Assembly: GCA_965248855.1 (NCBI GenBank) | Contig: CBDFKQ010000011.1 | Coordinates: forward strand, 434,001-498,000 | Length of the DNA stretch: 64,000 bases | Direction of reading: 5' to 3' | From: CBDFKQ01 sp965248855 | GTDB lineage: Bacteria > Bacteroidota > Bacteroidia > Cytophagales > 172606-1 | Shown: piece after piece, positions 45,369 through 54,600 of the stretch | Layout of the letters: the number at the start of each line of letters is the position of its first letter | Position numbering within the stretch: the stretch's first letter is position 1 | The notes under the pieces: generated by a model | Told to the model about the DNA's origin: nothing | The model's input: the letters and a program-made list of their open reading frames with translations, nothing else | The model's database searches: none | Made by a program: the position numbers and the translations under genes

Positions 45369-46157
45369 TTATAAACCCGGTAATTTAACCCCTCCTTTAG
45401 TCAGATCATTTATTAATTTGGTTTGAAAAGCAAGTTTTGTATCTTCAAACCCATGTGCGTTAACCCATACATTGATCATTAAGATAAAACCATCTTTATT
45501 CTCTATTTGTGAAATACCAATCCGTCTTTCCGGTGATTTTAACATATTTTCAGACGAATCAATAATTGAATTTATTATTTCTGTAGCTTTTTCTATATCG
45601 GCACCATAAGATAGCATTAATGGTACATCTAATCTTCTGTTTCCCTCCCTGCTTATGTTTGTAATAACTTCATTTGATAATTTACTATTTGGGATAATAA
45701 CACTTTTATTGTCGTATGTGGTTAATACTGTATAAAAAATTTGAATAGATTTAACCGTCCCTTCAGTGCCTTGCGATAAGATATTGTCTCCTACTTTAAA
45801 AGGTTTCAATAATAAAATTAAAACACCACTTGCAAAATTTTGCAGTGTACCTGATAATGCTAAGCCGGCAGCAACTCCAAAAGCGCCTACCATAGCAGCA
45901 AAAATTGTCATTTCAATACCTAAAATTTGCATGACAATTAATACAAGGCCAACCCTTAGCAGCATTACAAAAAAACTTAATAAAAATGGTTTTAAAGAGG
46001 CATCCAATTCCATTTTTGACATCCCGCTTTTTACCCATTTGGCCATAAGATTAATTAACCATAAACCCACGAATAAAATTATTACTCCTAATAATACCCT
46101 CGGACCATAGGTTAAAAGCCAATCATATGCCTTGTCATAATATTTTTCTACATTCAT
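45369..46157 (-). CDS. mscS: Small-conductance mechanosensitive channel (MscS)
   Basis: The 262-residue protein has three transmembrane helices (about 16-36, 57-80, 86-110). The third helix carries the pore pattern VGAFGVAAGLALSGTLQNFASGVLILL. The MscS beta domain follows with FKVGDNILSQGTEGTVKSIQIFYTVL and NSKLSNEVITNISREGNRR, then the alpha-beta C-terminal part. It opens under membrane tension and releases solutes after osmotic downshock. It may share a transcript with the DoxX gene downstream. Confidence 0.95.
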   Translation of the reverse strand: MNVEKYYDKAYDWLLTYGPRVLLGVIILFVGLWLINLMAKWVKSGMSKMELDASLKPFLLSFFVMLLRVGLVLIVMQILGIEMTIFAAMVGAFGVAAGLALSGTLQNFASGVLILLLKPFKVGDNILSQGTEGTVKSIQIFYTVLTTYDNKSVIIPNSKLSNEVITNISREGNRRLDVPLMLSYGADIEKATEIINSIIDSSENMLKSPERRIGISQIENKDGFILMINVWVNAHGFEDTKLAFQTKLINDLTKGGVKLPGL

Positions 46158-46277
46158 ATATAAGTGTTGTTTGTTTAGATTGAAGTTCTTTAATTAAAAA
46201 CATCCTGCCAAATGGTTTTTTTAATGTAATTTTTCTTCTGACATAATTATTATGACCTTTGCAGTTTTTAAAACTAT

Positions 46278-46979
46278 ATGGGTCGCAAAAAGGAAATCAG
46301 GTATATCGAAATTAACACGCGAGAAAATATCATACTCTCCGAAAATGAACTTTACACAAGCATAAAAGGAAATTGGAATAAAAAATATTTTAAGAATAAC
46401 AATCCGATTGTTGTTGAACTGGGTTGTGGAAGAGGAGAGTACAGTGTTGGTCTTGCCGAATTATTCCCGGATAAAAATTTTATTGGGATAGATGTAAAAG
46501 GAGAAAGGATGTGGATGGGAAGTACGATTGCAATAGAAAAAAAATTAAATAATGTTGCTTTTGTAAGAACAGAAATTCAATTTTTAAATAATTTTTTTGC
46601 TGATGATGAAATTTCTGAAATTTGGATTCCATTCTCTGATCCACGACCAAAAACTAAAGAAGAAAAACATCGATTGAGCAATGCCAAGTATTTGCACTTA
46701 TATAAAAAATTATTAAAATCTGAAGGATGGATAAATTTCAAAACAGATAATACCCTTTTATTTGAATATACCTTAGGAATTTTGAATGTTAAGGATTACC
46801 CGATACACACAGAATTAAAAGAAATAAGTCCGGAAATAATGGATTTGGAATATACATTTGATCTATATAAATCCGATTTAAAAGAAATACACCATGGTAT
46901 TAAAACGAAATTTGAAGAAAAGTTTTTATCTAAAAACCAACCTATACATTATTTAAGATTCAGATTTAAATATTTTTAG
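46278..46979 (+). CDS. trmB: tRNA (guanine-N7-)-methyltransferase
   Basis: The 233-residue protein has the SAM-binding motif VVELGCGRGEYSVGLAELFPDKNFIGIDVKGERMW (shown in short: ELGCGRG and IGIDVKG) and the TrmB-specific segment WIPFSDPRPKTKEEKHRL, which replaces the FPDPWPKKRHHKRR pattern of most TrmB proteins. GWINFKTDN follows. It makes m7G46 in tRNA variable loops. The changed WIPFSDPRPKTKEEKHRL form is seen in Bacteroidota. Note that position 46 is in the region that is greatly enlarged in the tRNA-like RNA of this window. Single gene. Confidence 0.93.
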   Translation: MGRKKEIRYIEINTRENIILSENELYTSIKGNWNKKYFKNNNPIVVELGCGRGEYSVGLAELFPDKNFIGIDVKGERMWMGSTIAIEKKLNNVAFVRTEIQFLNNFFADDEISEIWIPFSDPRPKTKEEKHRLSNAKYLHLYKKLLKSEGWINFKTDNTLLFEYTLGILNVKDYPIHTELKEISPEIMDLEYTFDLYKSDLKEIHHGIKTKFEEKFLSKNQPIHYLRFRFKYF

Positions 46980-47161
46980 TATTGCCTATTACATATTTAA
47001 TTTAATATAAGTTGTATATAAAATCTATAGTTACTGATTTGAGGGATATCAATAAGTACTTTAATAATTACTAATACCTCTTAAAAGTGCCCTTAATAAA
47101 TAAAAATAAAATAATTTTAACATTATTTTATAAAATAGTATTTAATTTACGAAAAAAATCC

Positions 47162-47773
47162 ATGATTAATTATAAAACTTATATTTTAATTGTAATCTTA
47201 CTTTACATTTCCACCAATATTTCATTTGCTCAAAAAAGGGTAAAATTATTTAACGGGAAAGACTTGAAAGGATGGCATACCTTACCCGGCGGTAAATGGG
47301 AAGTTAACCGGGGAGTGATAAAAGGTATTTCTGATAAAAATGATAAAAATCATGGATTATTGGTTTCTGATAAATCTTTTAAAGATTTTACTATAAGTAT
47401 TGATTATAAAGCCATAAAAGGAAACAGTGGATTATATTTTCGGGTTGAAGAGGTAGGCGGTGAGGTAGGTGTAAATGGTTTTCAGGCAGAAATAGATGCA
47501 CAAAAAGATGTAGGTGGTTTGTATGAAACAGGTGGAAGAGCTTGGGTAGTAAAACCAAATCCAGAAGATATTAAAAAGTATTATAAATTTGGAGAATGGA
47601 ACCACATGGAGGTGACTGCAAAAGGAAATAACGTTATAGTATGGGTAAACGGTACAAAAACAGCAGAATTAAAAAATGACACCGGCAGGCTTATAGGAAA
47701 AATAGCACTTCAATTACATGCAGGAATGGATATGGAGGTTTATTTTAAAAATATAATTATTGAAGAATTATAA
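47162..47773 (+). CDS. Secreted DUF1080 protein (3-keto-disaccharide hydrolase family), single domain
   Basis: The 203-residue protein starts at MINYKTYIL (ATG 47162; an in-frame ATG at 47087 is in low-complexity DNA) with a signal peptide ending SFAQ. It is one DUF1080 jelly-roll domain: VKLFNGKDLKGWH, KWEVNRGVIKG, GNSGLYFRV, GFQAEIDAQ, and GEWNHMEVTAKGNNVIVWVNG, ending GKIALQLHAGMDMEVYFKNIIIEEL. Members cleave or bind 3-keto-glycosides; 3-keto sugars arise from surface glucoside dehydrogenases. First gene of a three-gene group with a larger DUF1080 protein and a sorbosone-dehydrogenase-like protein. Confidence 0.88.
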   Translation: MINYKTYILIVILLYISTNISFAQKRVKLFNGKDLKGWHTLPGGKWEVNRGVIKGISDKNDKNHGLLVSDKSFKDFTISIDYKAIKGNSGLYFRVEEVGGEVGVNGFQAEIDAQKDVGGLYETGGRAWVVKPNPEDIKKYYKFGEWNHMEVTAKGNNVIVWVNGTKTAELKNDTGRLIGKIALQLHAGMDMEVYFKNIIIEEL

Positions 47774-47848
47774 TTAAGGAGGTTATCAGACTACTTTTTT
47801 ATTAATATATAATCTCTATTTAATCACAAGTTTTAAAAAATAATTTTT

Positions 47849-49723
47849 ATGTTGAATGTTTTCAGAAAATTTATTCTGGCTTTCTTTTTATTATTTCATT
47901 TTCAATTATTCTGTCAAAATAATTCATTTAATGTTTCGGCATTAGCATTAAGGGATTTGAGCGAGTTCAATAATATTGGCAAAAACTGGAACATTGTTGG
48001 AGATATTAATGCCGGTTTTAATGATACACAGTTAAATTCAAAACCGGGCACAGGTATATTGTTAAATACCATCACACCGAAAGATAAAAAATATCAATCA
48101 TCTCAAAATGCTTTTACCAAATTTGAACATGGTGATGTGTATTTAGAAATGGATTTTATGATGGCGAAAGGCTCTAATTCAGGTATATATTTACAAAGTC
48201 GTTATGAAGTTCAGCTTTACGACAGTTGGGGTATTCAAAATCCACATTATGTAGATTGCGGTTCTATTTATAGCCGTTGGGATGAAAAAAGACCCGAAGG
48301 AAAAAAAGGATATGAAGGTCATCCTCCTTTATCAAATGCATGCTTCGCTCCGGGCTTATGGCAACATTTGGAAATTGAGTTTCAGGCGCCCAGGTTTAAT
48401 GATTCAGGTAAGAAAATAGAGCAGGCGAAATTTATTAAAATCGTTCTGAACGGTGTTATTATTCATGAAAATATAATTCTTACAGGTCCAACCCGTTCAT
48501 CATCTAATGAAGAGGAAAAAGCACTTGCTCCGATAATGATTCAGGGCGACCATGGTACTGTGGCTTTTAAAAATATTAAGTATGCTGTTTTAGGTACATT
48601 TAAGGCGTCTGTAAAGGATCTTACATATGAGTATTATGAAGGTAACTTTGAAAATTTTGATAAAGTCCTTCCATCTAAACTAACAAGAAAGGGCAGTGCA
48701 TCGGGAATTGATTATAGAGTAGGGGATACCCCTAATTTGATGTGCCTTTATTTTATGGGAAAATTAACTGTACCTGAAGCAGGGGATTATGAATTGCTTA
48801 TAATAAGAAATGGATTGGCTAATTTTAGTATTGATGGTAAAGAAGTTATGAATGAAGGCTTTAAATCAATGAATGAAGCCGGTTTTATTAAAGTAAATCT
48901 AAAAGAAGGCGAGCATAATTTTAAATTAGGTTATTTAAAAAATGATAACTGGTTTCAACCCGCTTTAGCTTTTTTAATTCAAAAGAAAAATTATAAGCCG
49001 GTTGAATTATATGTGGGAGCATCACTTCCACAACCTGAGATAGTCCCTATGATGGAAGTTTTTACAAAATCAGAGCCTGAGTTAATTCGGTCATTTCTAA
49101 ATTATAAAGGTAAAAAATTAACTCATGTTATCTCTGTAGGCGATCCTGAAGGAGTACATTATTCCTATAATTTAAATCAGGCCGGATTACTTCAGGTATG
49201 GAGGGGCAAGTTTTTAAATACTGCAGAGATGTGGTATGACCGCGGTGAGCCACAGATAGCTTCGGCTCTTGGAGGTGTAACGGTTCTTTCGGGTAAATGC
49301 CCTTTAGAGATTAATCAAAAATCCGGAATTTCTCTTCACGATTCTTTAAATGATCGCACAGAGCTAATATATAAAAGTTATAAACTTGGAGAAGATAGAT
49401 ATCCAACTTTTGAATATTCTTACAATGGAATTGGTTTTACTGATTCTTTTAAACCCTATGATAATAGGAAAGGGTTATTAAGGGAGATAAATTTACTGGG
49501 CTCACCTTCAGAAGAAATTCTTTTTAAATTAGCTGAAGGTTCAAAAGTTGAAATGGTTGGAGAGCAATTATATGCAATAAACGATCAGGAATATTATGTT
49601 AAAATTCTGGATGTAAATGCAAAGCCTATAATTTACAAATCCAATAATGGGTATGCATTGCTGATTCCGGCATTATCAGGTAAAAAACATATTTCGACTC
49701 TTAAATATATTTTATACTGGTAG
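47849..49723 (+). CDS. Secreted DUF1080 protein with PA14-like second domain
   Basis: The 624-residue protein has a signal peptide (about 1-22, ending LFCQ). Residues about 40-250 are DUF1080-like: DVYLEMDFMMAKGSNSGIYLQSRYEVQLYDSWG and LWQHLEIEFQAPRF, ending VAFKNIKYAVLG. Residues about 265-390 look PA14-like (LMCLYFMGKLTVPEAGDYELLI, SIDGKEV). The last 230 residues (LTHVISVGDPEGVHYSYNLNQ onward) resemble domains seen next to heme/c-type cytochrome or dehydrogenase modules, but I cannot name them. It sits 76 bases after the single-domain DUF1080 gene and 118 bases before the dehydrogenase-like gene. Confidence 0.8.
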   Translation: MLNVFRKFILAFFLLFHFQLFCQNNSFNVSALALRDLSEFNNIGKNWNIVGDINAGFNDTQLNSKPGTGILLNTITPKDKKYQSSQNAFTKFEHGDVYLEMDFMMAKGSNSGIYLQSRYEVQLYDSWGIQNPHYVDCGSIYSRWDEKRPEGKKGYEGHPPLSNACFAPGLWQHLEIEFQAPRFNDSGKKIEQAKFIKIVLNGVIIHENIILTGPTRSSSNEEEKALAPIMIQGDHGTVAFKNIKYAVLGTFKASVKDLTYEYYEGNFENFDKVLPSKLTRKGSASGIDYRVGDTPNLMCLYFMGKLTVPEAGDYELLIIRNGLANFSIDGKEVMNEGFKSMNEAGFIKVNLKEGEHNFKLGYLKNDNWFQPALAFLIQKKNYKPVELYVGASLPQPEIVPMMEVFTKSEPELIRSFLNYKGKKLTHVISVGDPEGVHYSYNLNQAGLLQVWRGKFLNTAEMWYDRGEPQIASALGGVTVLSGKCPLEINQKSGISLHDSLNDRTELIYKSYKLGEDRYPTFEYSYNGIGFTDSFKPYDNRKGLLREINLLGSPSEEILFKLAEGSKVEMVGEQLYAINDQEYYVKILDVNAKPIIYKSNNGYALLIPALSGKKHISTLKYILYW

Positions 49724-49840
49724 TTTTTCACACCAAAGAAAAGATATTAGAATAAATAAGAGTAAAAGAATATTTAAGTTTAAACAGAACATTTGCTTAC
49801 TATCACTTATGATAGTAAAAAAAATAATTAAGATTAACAA

Positions 49841-51841
49841 ATGAAAAATATATTAAAAAAAATTCCTGCTTTAATTTTTATTTTCACAGGTTTATTGGCC
49901 CCGGCTCAAAAAGCAAAACCTCAAAGCGAAGATGATTATTTTCAAATTCGAACAATTTCAATACCTGAAAATATAAAACTTGAAGTTGGGGGTTTGGCAG
50001 TATTGCCAGATGGCAGATTAGGAGTTTCTACTCGAAGAGGTGAAATATGGATAGTTGAAAATCCTTACAGTTCTGCCCCACATTTCATAAGGTTTGCTTC
50101 AGGTATGCACGAAGTATTAGGCCTTGCTTATAAGGATGGTTCTTTTTATTGCACTCAACGGGGAGAACTTACAAAAATAACCGATATAGATCATGATGAT
50201 AAAGCCGATTTATATGAGGCTGTTTATAAGTTTGATTTAAGTGGTAACTATCATGAATATGCTTATGGACCTGTTTTTGATAAAAATGGCGATATGTTCG
50301 TTACTTTAAATGTCGCTTGGATAGGGTATGGCGAAGGGTTGGCTAAATGGCATGGATGGCTTTTGAAAATAAAACCAAATGGAGGTGTAGAGCCTATTGC
50401 CACAGGTTTGCGTTCTCCTGCCGGCTTCAATATAAATTCTTCAGGAGATGTTTTTTATGCTGAAAACCAAGGTGACTGGGTGGGCTCCGGTAGGGTTACT
50501 CATCTTGAAAAAGGTGACTTTGCAGGAAATGCAGGAGGTTTGAAATGGACTAAAGAACCGGATTCACCAATAAAATTAACAAGGCAGGATTTAGAGGCTG
50601 TTGATAATGGACAGCCAATGCATGAGGCAGCAAAAGTTATTAAGCAATTAAAATTACCTGCTGTATGGTTCCCACATACGTTAATGGGAATCTCGACCTC
50701 TGATATAATAGAAGATACTACTTCACAAGGTTATGGGCCATTCTCCGGGCAGTATTTTGTTGCCGATCAAGGCCATAGCAAAATAATGAGGATGACATTA
50801 GAGAAAATTAACGGTAAGTACCAAGGTGCATGTTATCCTTTTAGAGAAGGTTTTGCTTCAGGTTTAATCCGGATGAGATGGGGCTTAGACGGATCTATTT
50901 TTGCCGGTATGACAAGTCGCGGATGGTCGAGTACCGGAAAGGAATTATATGCGCTTCAAAGATTAGTGTGGACCGGCAAAACACCTTTTGAAATGAAGAA
51001 TATCCATGCAATGCCTGATGGATTTGAAATAGAATTTACAACTCCTATAAATAAAAAAACAGGTATGATGGCAGAAAACTATGAACTGAATAGTTTTACA
51101 TATAAATACCACCATATATACGGTAGCCCTGTTATTAACAAACAAATTTGTAATTTAAAGGGTATAATTGTTTCGGAGGATGGAAGAAAAGTAAGATTGG
51201 TTATAGATGGTGCGAGAGAAGGATATATTCACGAAATAAAATTAGACAATATTACTGATCAGAATAATAACTCCTTGTTACATAACTTTGCCTATTATAC
51301 TTTAAATAACATTCCTTCAGGGGAAAAAGCTGACCTTTCTAAAAATCCAATGACGCAACATGTACATCATTCAGTGCCTGTTAATAATAACCATACAAAG
51401 GTAAATTTGAATACGAAGGGTTTAACAGTAAAGCGTCAATTAACCATGCCTGATAATTGGGGGCAGCCCGATCAGATAATAACATTAGGTACAAAACCGG
51501 TATTACAGTTTTCGGTTAAGGAATTAAAAGTGAAGGCCAACAGTAAAATAAAACTTGTATTTAATAATAACGACAACGATATGACCCATAATTTCGTGTT
51601 GATATTGCCAAATACCGCTAATGAAGTTGGTAACCTAGCCTTAAATATGGGATTAGAAGGTTCGGAACAAAGTTATGTACCAAATTCACCTAAAATATTA
51701 TATAATACTAATTTATTGCAGCCCAATTCAACTGAAGTGATATACTTTATTGCTCCGGCTGAACCCGGTAATTATACATATTTATGTACATATCCCGGTC
51801 ATGCAGCTATTATGCAGGGAATTATGAAGGTTGTTAAATAA
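49841..51841 (+). CDS. Sorbosone/glucose-dehydrogenase-like protein fused to an azurin-like copper domain
   Basis: The 666-residue protein has a signal peptide (about 1-22). Residues about 30-370 form a beta-propeller like sorbosone/aldose dehydrogenases: GLAVLPDGRLGVSTRRGEIW, FDKNGDMFVTLN, ATGLRSPAGFN and AENQGDWVGSGR. A middle domain (about 380-480) has no known name to me. The C-terminus (about 545-666) is a cupredoxin: the type 1 copper ligands are visible as His583 (DMTHNFV), Cys649 (YLCTYPGH), His654 and Met658, with azurin spacing (C-x4-H-x3-M). This suggests that electrons from sugar oxidation pass to copper inside the same chain. Third gene of the DUF1080 group; pathway role is inferred. 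Confidence 0.88.
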   Translation: MKNILKKIPALIFIFTGLLAPAQKAKPQSEDDYFQIRTISIPENIKLEVGGLAVLPDGRLGVSTRRGEIWIVENPYSSAPHFIRFASGMHEVLGLAYKDGSFYCTQRGELTKITDIDHDDKADLYEAVYKFDLSGNYHEYAYGPVFDKNGDMFVTLNVAWIGYGEGLAKWHGWLLKIKPNGGVEPIATGLRSPAGFNINSSGDVFYAENQGDWVGSGRVTHLEKGDFAGNAGGLKWTKEPDSPIKLTRQDLEAVDNGQPMHEAAKVIKQLKLPAVWFPHTLMGISTSDIIEDTTSQGYGPFSGQYFVADQGHSKIMRMTLEKINGKYQGACYPFREGFASGLIRMRWGLDGSIFAGMTSRGWSSTGKELYALQRLVWTGKTPFEMKNIHAMPDGFEIEFTTPINKKTGMMAENYELNSFTYKYHHIYGSPVINKQICNLKGIIVSEDGRKVRLVIDGAREGYIHEIKLDNITDQNNNSLLHNFAYYTLNNIPSGEKADLSKNPMTQHVHHSVPVNNNHTKVNLNTKGLTVKRQLTMPDNWGQPDQIITLGTKPVLQFSVKELKVKANSKIKLVFNNNDNDMTHNFVLILPNTANEVGNLALNMGLEGSEQSYVPNSPKILYNTNLLQPNSTEVIYFIAPAEPGNYTYLCTYPGHAAIMQGIMKVVK

Positions 51842-52159
51842 ATATTGTAATATAATGTGGGCTTAAAATATATCACGGTTTTTTTTCTTAGTTATCTTAA
51901 ACTTTATTGTAAGATTTCAAATAGATTAAACCAATTCTTAAATAACATTGCTCTATTGTTATGTTATATTTAATAGTATTTAATTTACTGCTACAAATTT
52001 TGCAAAGTTAATGTACCTAAATTAATGTCAAACCGACTTAATCTCTAAGATTGCCTTCAAGATTTATTTTATCAAATATTTATTTCTGTCAATATGTCTA
52101 TAATAAAATCAATCAAATTTATTTGATTGATTTTTGTAAAGATATTTTATAAATTTTAT
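51842..52159. other. AT-rich intergenic stretch
   Basis: No gene, repeat or clear hairpin seen in 318 bases between the copper-protein gene and the Cpn10-like gene. In-frame codons from 52127 are not thought to be translated. Confidence 0.4.
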
Positions 52160-52543
52160 ATGCTGGGAGTAACGCCTGATAATAAATTAAAACGATTGAT
52201 TATAGTTGGTGACCGTGTGCTTGTTAAGCCGGTTAATCAAGCAGAAAGAACAAATACGGGATTGTTTTTGCCACCTACAGTTCAGGAAAAAGAACAAATC
52301 AGATCGGGAGTTGTAGTGAAAGTTGGCCCGGGATATCCTTTTCCCGGAGGATCAGAATATGAAGAATCTTGGAAGGAATCAGAAGAAAAAATAAAATATA
52401 TGCCTTTACAGGCTAAAGAAGGCGATACTGCAATTTTTTTATTTAAAAATGCTATTGAAGTAAATTATGAAAATATAAAGTATATGATTGTTCCACAGTC
52501 TTCAATATTAATGTTGGAAAGGTCTGAGGATTTATTGAATTAA
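52160..52543 (+). CDS. Co-chaperonin GroES (Cpn10)-family protein, divergent
   Basis: The 127-residue protein (ATG 52160) has the Cpn10 core: RLIIVGDRVLVKPVNQAERTNTGLFLPP, SGVVVKVGPGYPFPG, and a C-terminal YENIKYMIVPQSSILML strand. It is longer than GroES (about 95 residues) because of a roof-region insertion SEYEESWKESEEKIKYM and a C-terminal tail. No groEL is adjacent, so it is probably a second, stand-alone Cpn10 homologue rather than the main GroES; its partner is unknown. It is convergent with the HTH remnant gene 6 bases away. Confidence 0.82.
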   Translation: MLGVTPDNKLKRLIIVGDRVLVKPVNQAERTNTGLFLPPTVQEKEQIRSGVVVKVGPGYPFPGGSEYEESWKESEEKIKYMPLQAKEGDTAIFLFKNAIEVNYENIKYMIVPQSSILMLERSEDLLN

Positions 52544-52549
52544 TTGAAA

Positions 52550-52819
52550 TTACAAACTTAATGAAGATTCTTTAGGAGATTTACGACCTCTTCCCATTGA
52601 ATCGGCCAAGGCTTCTACTCCTCCTTCATGCCAACGCCTTACCCAATCGTAAATGGTTGAAGGCTTTACGTTAAATATTTGCGCAAGTTCCTTTGTGCTT
52701 TTCCCTTCATATAATAATAAAATACATTGGCACCGCACTCGCCAATAATAATTTTCGCCAGTATTAATAATTTGCTCCAGCACTGCTACTTTTTCAGCTT
52801 CTAAAGGATTTTTTTGCAT
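52550..52819 (-). CDS. HTH fragment of an IS630-like transposase (remnant)
   Basis: The 89-residue product (from MQKNPLEAEK; 96 if started at 52840) is a helix-turn-helix unit: RVRCQCILLLYEGKSTKELAQIFNVKPSTIYDWVRRWHEGGVEAL. It ends RKSPKESSLSL. The pattern is the N-terminal HTH_23/29-type domain of IS630-family transposases and some stand-alone regulators. The DDE catalytic domain is absent, and no inverted ends are seen nearby. It may be a decayed insertion element or a domesticated DNA-binding protein. Confidence 0.6.
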   Translation of the reverse strand: MQKNPLEAEKVAVLEQIINTGENYYWRVRCQCILLLYEGKSTKELAQIFNVKPSTIYDWVRRWHEGGVEALADSMGRGRKSPKESSLSL

Positions 52820-53125
52820 ATTATAAAAGTTTTTTATCATATAAAATTTTATTGAATGAATATAAAATTTTATAATTTTTGTTATGGAATGTTATTATCT
52901 CTGAAAAATTTGATTATCTATAAAATCGAATTCTTTTTTAGAGATTAACGTTGCAAAGGAAAAAAAAATATAATAATCAACAAAATATTATAAAACCTTT
53001 TTAAGAGTAATTAATGATATTTACAAATTTTATTTTATTAATAGGCATTTATTGAAAATATTATAAAAGGATTTAAGAAAAACGCAGGTTTTAAAATTAA
53101 ATTACAAAGGGCTTTCTATAGAAAG

Positions 53126-53206
53126 TGCGAATGGAAATCTTTTTGTGTGTACGAACAAAAAAGATTGGAGCGTACACGGGGATTGCATGGCAAGCCCAAA
53201 ACATTT
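53126..53206 (+). repeat. Interspersed repeat, about 90 bp, copy B
   Basis: This matches copy A at 7271-7366 in the same orientation, with shared TGGAAATC, TTTTTGTG, TACGAACAAAAA, AGATTGGA, GCAAGCCC and AAACATTTA. The 52841-53352 gap otherwise holds AT-rich DNA and the inverted repeat at 53247-53285. Confidence 0.7.
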
Positions 53207-53246
53207 AATGAAGATCCTAATATTTTGCAGCATCTCCTTTTAAAGA

Positions 53247-53285
53247 ACCTTGTTCACTAAATCAGATTAATTAAATGAACAAGGT
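53247..53285 (-). terminator. Inverted repeat downstream of galactose mutarotase
   Basis: ACCTTGTTCA (53247-53256) pairs perfectly with TGAACAAGGT (53276-53285) around a 19-base loop, 68 bases past the mutarotase stop. No strong T run follows, so the terminator role is uncertain. Confidence 0.45.
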
Positions 53286-53352
53286 CAGGAAGGTAGTTGA
53301 TAAACTATAAGCAATAATGAATTACAATAATAAATACTATCTATTATTATTA

Positions 53353-54522
53353 TTATTTTGAGAAGGTATAAATGGTTGTAGTTTTATAAATATCACCTTT
53401 TTTAAGAACAACTGAAGGGAAGGAAGGTTGGTTTGGAGAATCCGGAAAGTGTTCTGTTTCAAGGCACAATGCAAAGCGATTTTTATAGTTTATTCCGTTT
53501 TTACCACTTATTTTTCCGTCAAGAAAATTTCCCGTGTAAAATTGAATAGCAGGTTCTGTTGTATATACGTCCATTTTTCTTCCACCTATCGGTTCATAAA
53601 CAGAAGCAGCATGGCTTAATTCATTGTTCTTTTTATTTAAAACCCAACAATGATCAAATCCTCCACCAAAAGCTATTTGTTCATCCTTATCATTAATGTG
53701 TTTATTAACAGGTGTAAGTTTTCTAAAATCGAAAGGAGTACCTTCTACAGTTTTTAATTTTCCGGTTGGGATTAAAGTTTTATCTACCGGAAGAAACTTA
53801 TCTGCATTTATAGTTACTTCATGGTCTAAAATATCTCGTTTCACATTTCCGGTTAAATTAAAATAACTGTGATTTGTTAAATTTACTATGGTATTTTTAT
53901 CAGTAGTTGCTTCATAATCAATATGTAAGCTATTGTCATTATGCAATGAATAAATAACTTTTACAGTTAAATTACCGGGAAATCCTTCTTCCATATCTTT
54001 ACTGGAATAAGTTAAATTTAACCCATGTGCTGAATCTGTTTTAAATCCTTCAGCGTTCCATACCACTTTGTCAAATCCTTTTGTTCCTCCATGTAAATGA
54101 TTAAGTCCATTATTAACTACTAATGGATATTTTTTACCATCTAAGATAAAATTTCCTTTGGCAATTCTATTTCCATATCTACCGATAAGTGCTCCAAAGT
54201 AGGGCGTTAATTTATTTAAATAACCCGATAACGAATCGTAACCCAATACTATATCTTCAAATTTTCCATTTTTGTCGGGAGTTAATATAGAAGTAATAAT
54301 ACCTCCGTAATTGGTTATTTTTACTTCCAAACCTTTGTTATTTTTCAATGTATATAAGTATACTTTTTGACCGTCTACTTCTCCAAATAATACCTTATTT
54401 TGGATGCTGTCCTTTACAACATTAGCAGATCCTTCCATGGGTTTCTTTTTATTTTTAGTTTCACAGCTCTGGAAAAGAATTAATGCAAAAAATAGAATTG
54501 TTAAATATTTAAGATATTTCAT
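53353..54522 (-). CDS. Aldose 1-epimerase (galactose mutarotase), lipoprotein
   Basis: The 389-residue protein has a lipoprotein signal: FALILFQSC with Cys20. The GalM beta-sandwich follows: NYGGIITSILTPDKNGK, LGYDSLSGYL, FGALIGRYGNRIAKGNF, LHGGTKGFDKVVW, VNLTNHSYFNLTG (catalytic His) and LCLETEHFPDSPNQPSF (catalytic Glu). It speeds the exchange of alpha and beta forms of galactose, glucose and related sugars, here probably in the periplasm, which fits a polysaccharide user. The neighbouring histidine kinase is 78 bases upstream on the same strand but looks independent. Confidence 0.95.
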   Translation of the reverse strand: MKYLKYLTILFFALILFQSCETKNKKKPMEGSANVVKDSIQNKVLFGEVDGQKVYLYTLKNNKGLEVKITNYGGIITSILTPDKNGKFEDIVLGYDSLSGYLNKLTPYFGALIGRYGNRIAKGNFILDGKKYPLVVNNGLNHLHGGTKGFDKVVWNAEGFKTDSAHGLNLTYSSKDMEEGFPGNLTVKVIYSLHNDNSLHIDYEATTDKNTIVNLTNHSYFNLTGNVKRDILDHEVTINADKFLPVDKTLIPTGKLKTVEGTPFDFRKLTPVNKHINDKDEQIAFGGGFDHCWVLNKKNNELSHAASVYEPIGGRKMDVYTTEPAIQFYTGNFLDGKISGKNGINYKNRFALCLETEHFPDSPNQPSFPSVVLKKGDIYKTTTIYTFSK

Positions 54523-54600
54523 AAGAAAATACTTTTAGTGTTTTAAATAAGTTGTAAGTAAAAGAGAATTTTCTAATGAAGCAAAAATAAACTTACGCAC

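Noticed and set aside
46278..49723. Operon linking trmB to the DUF1080 genes
   Set aside because: There is a gap of about 180 bases, and the functions are unrelated.
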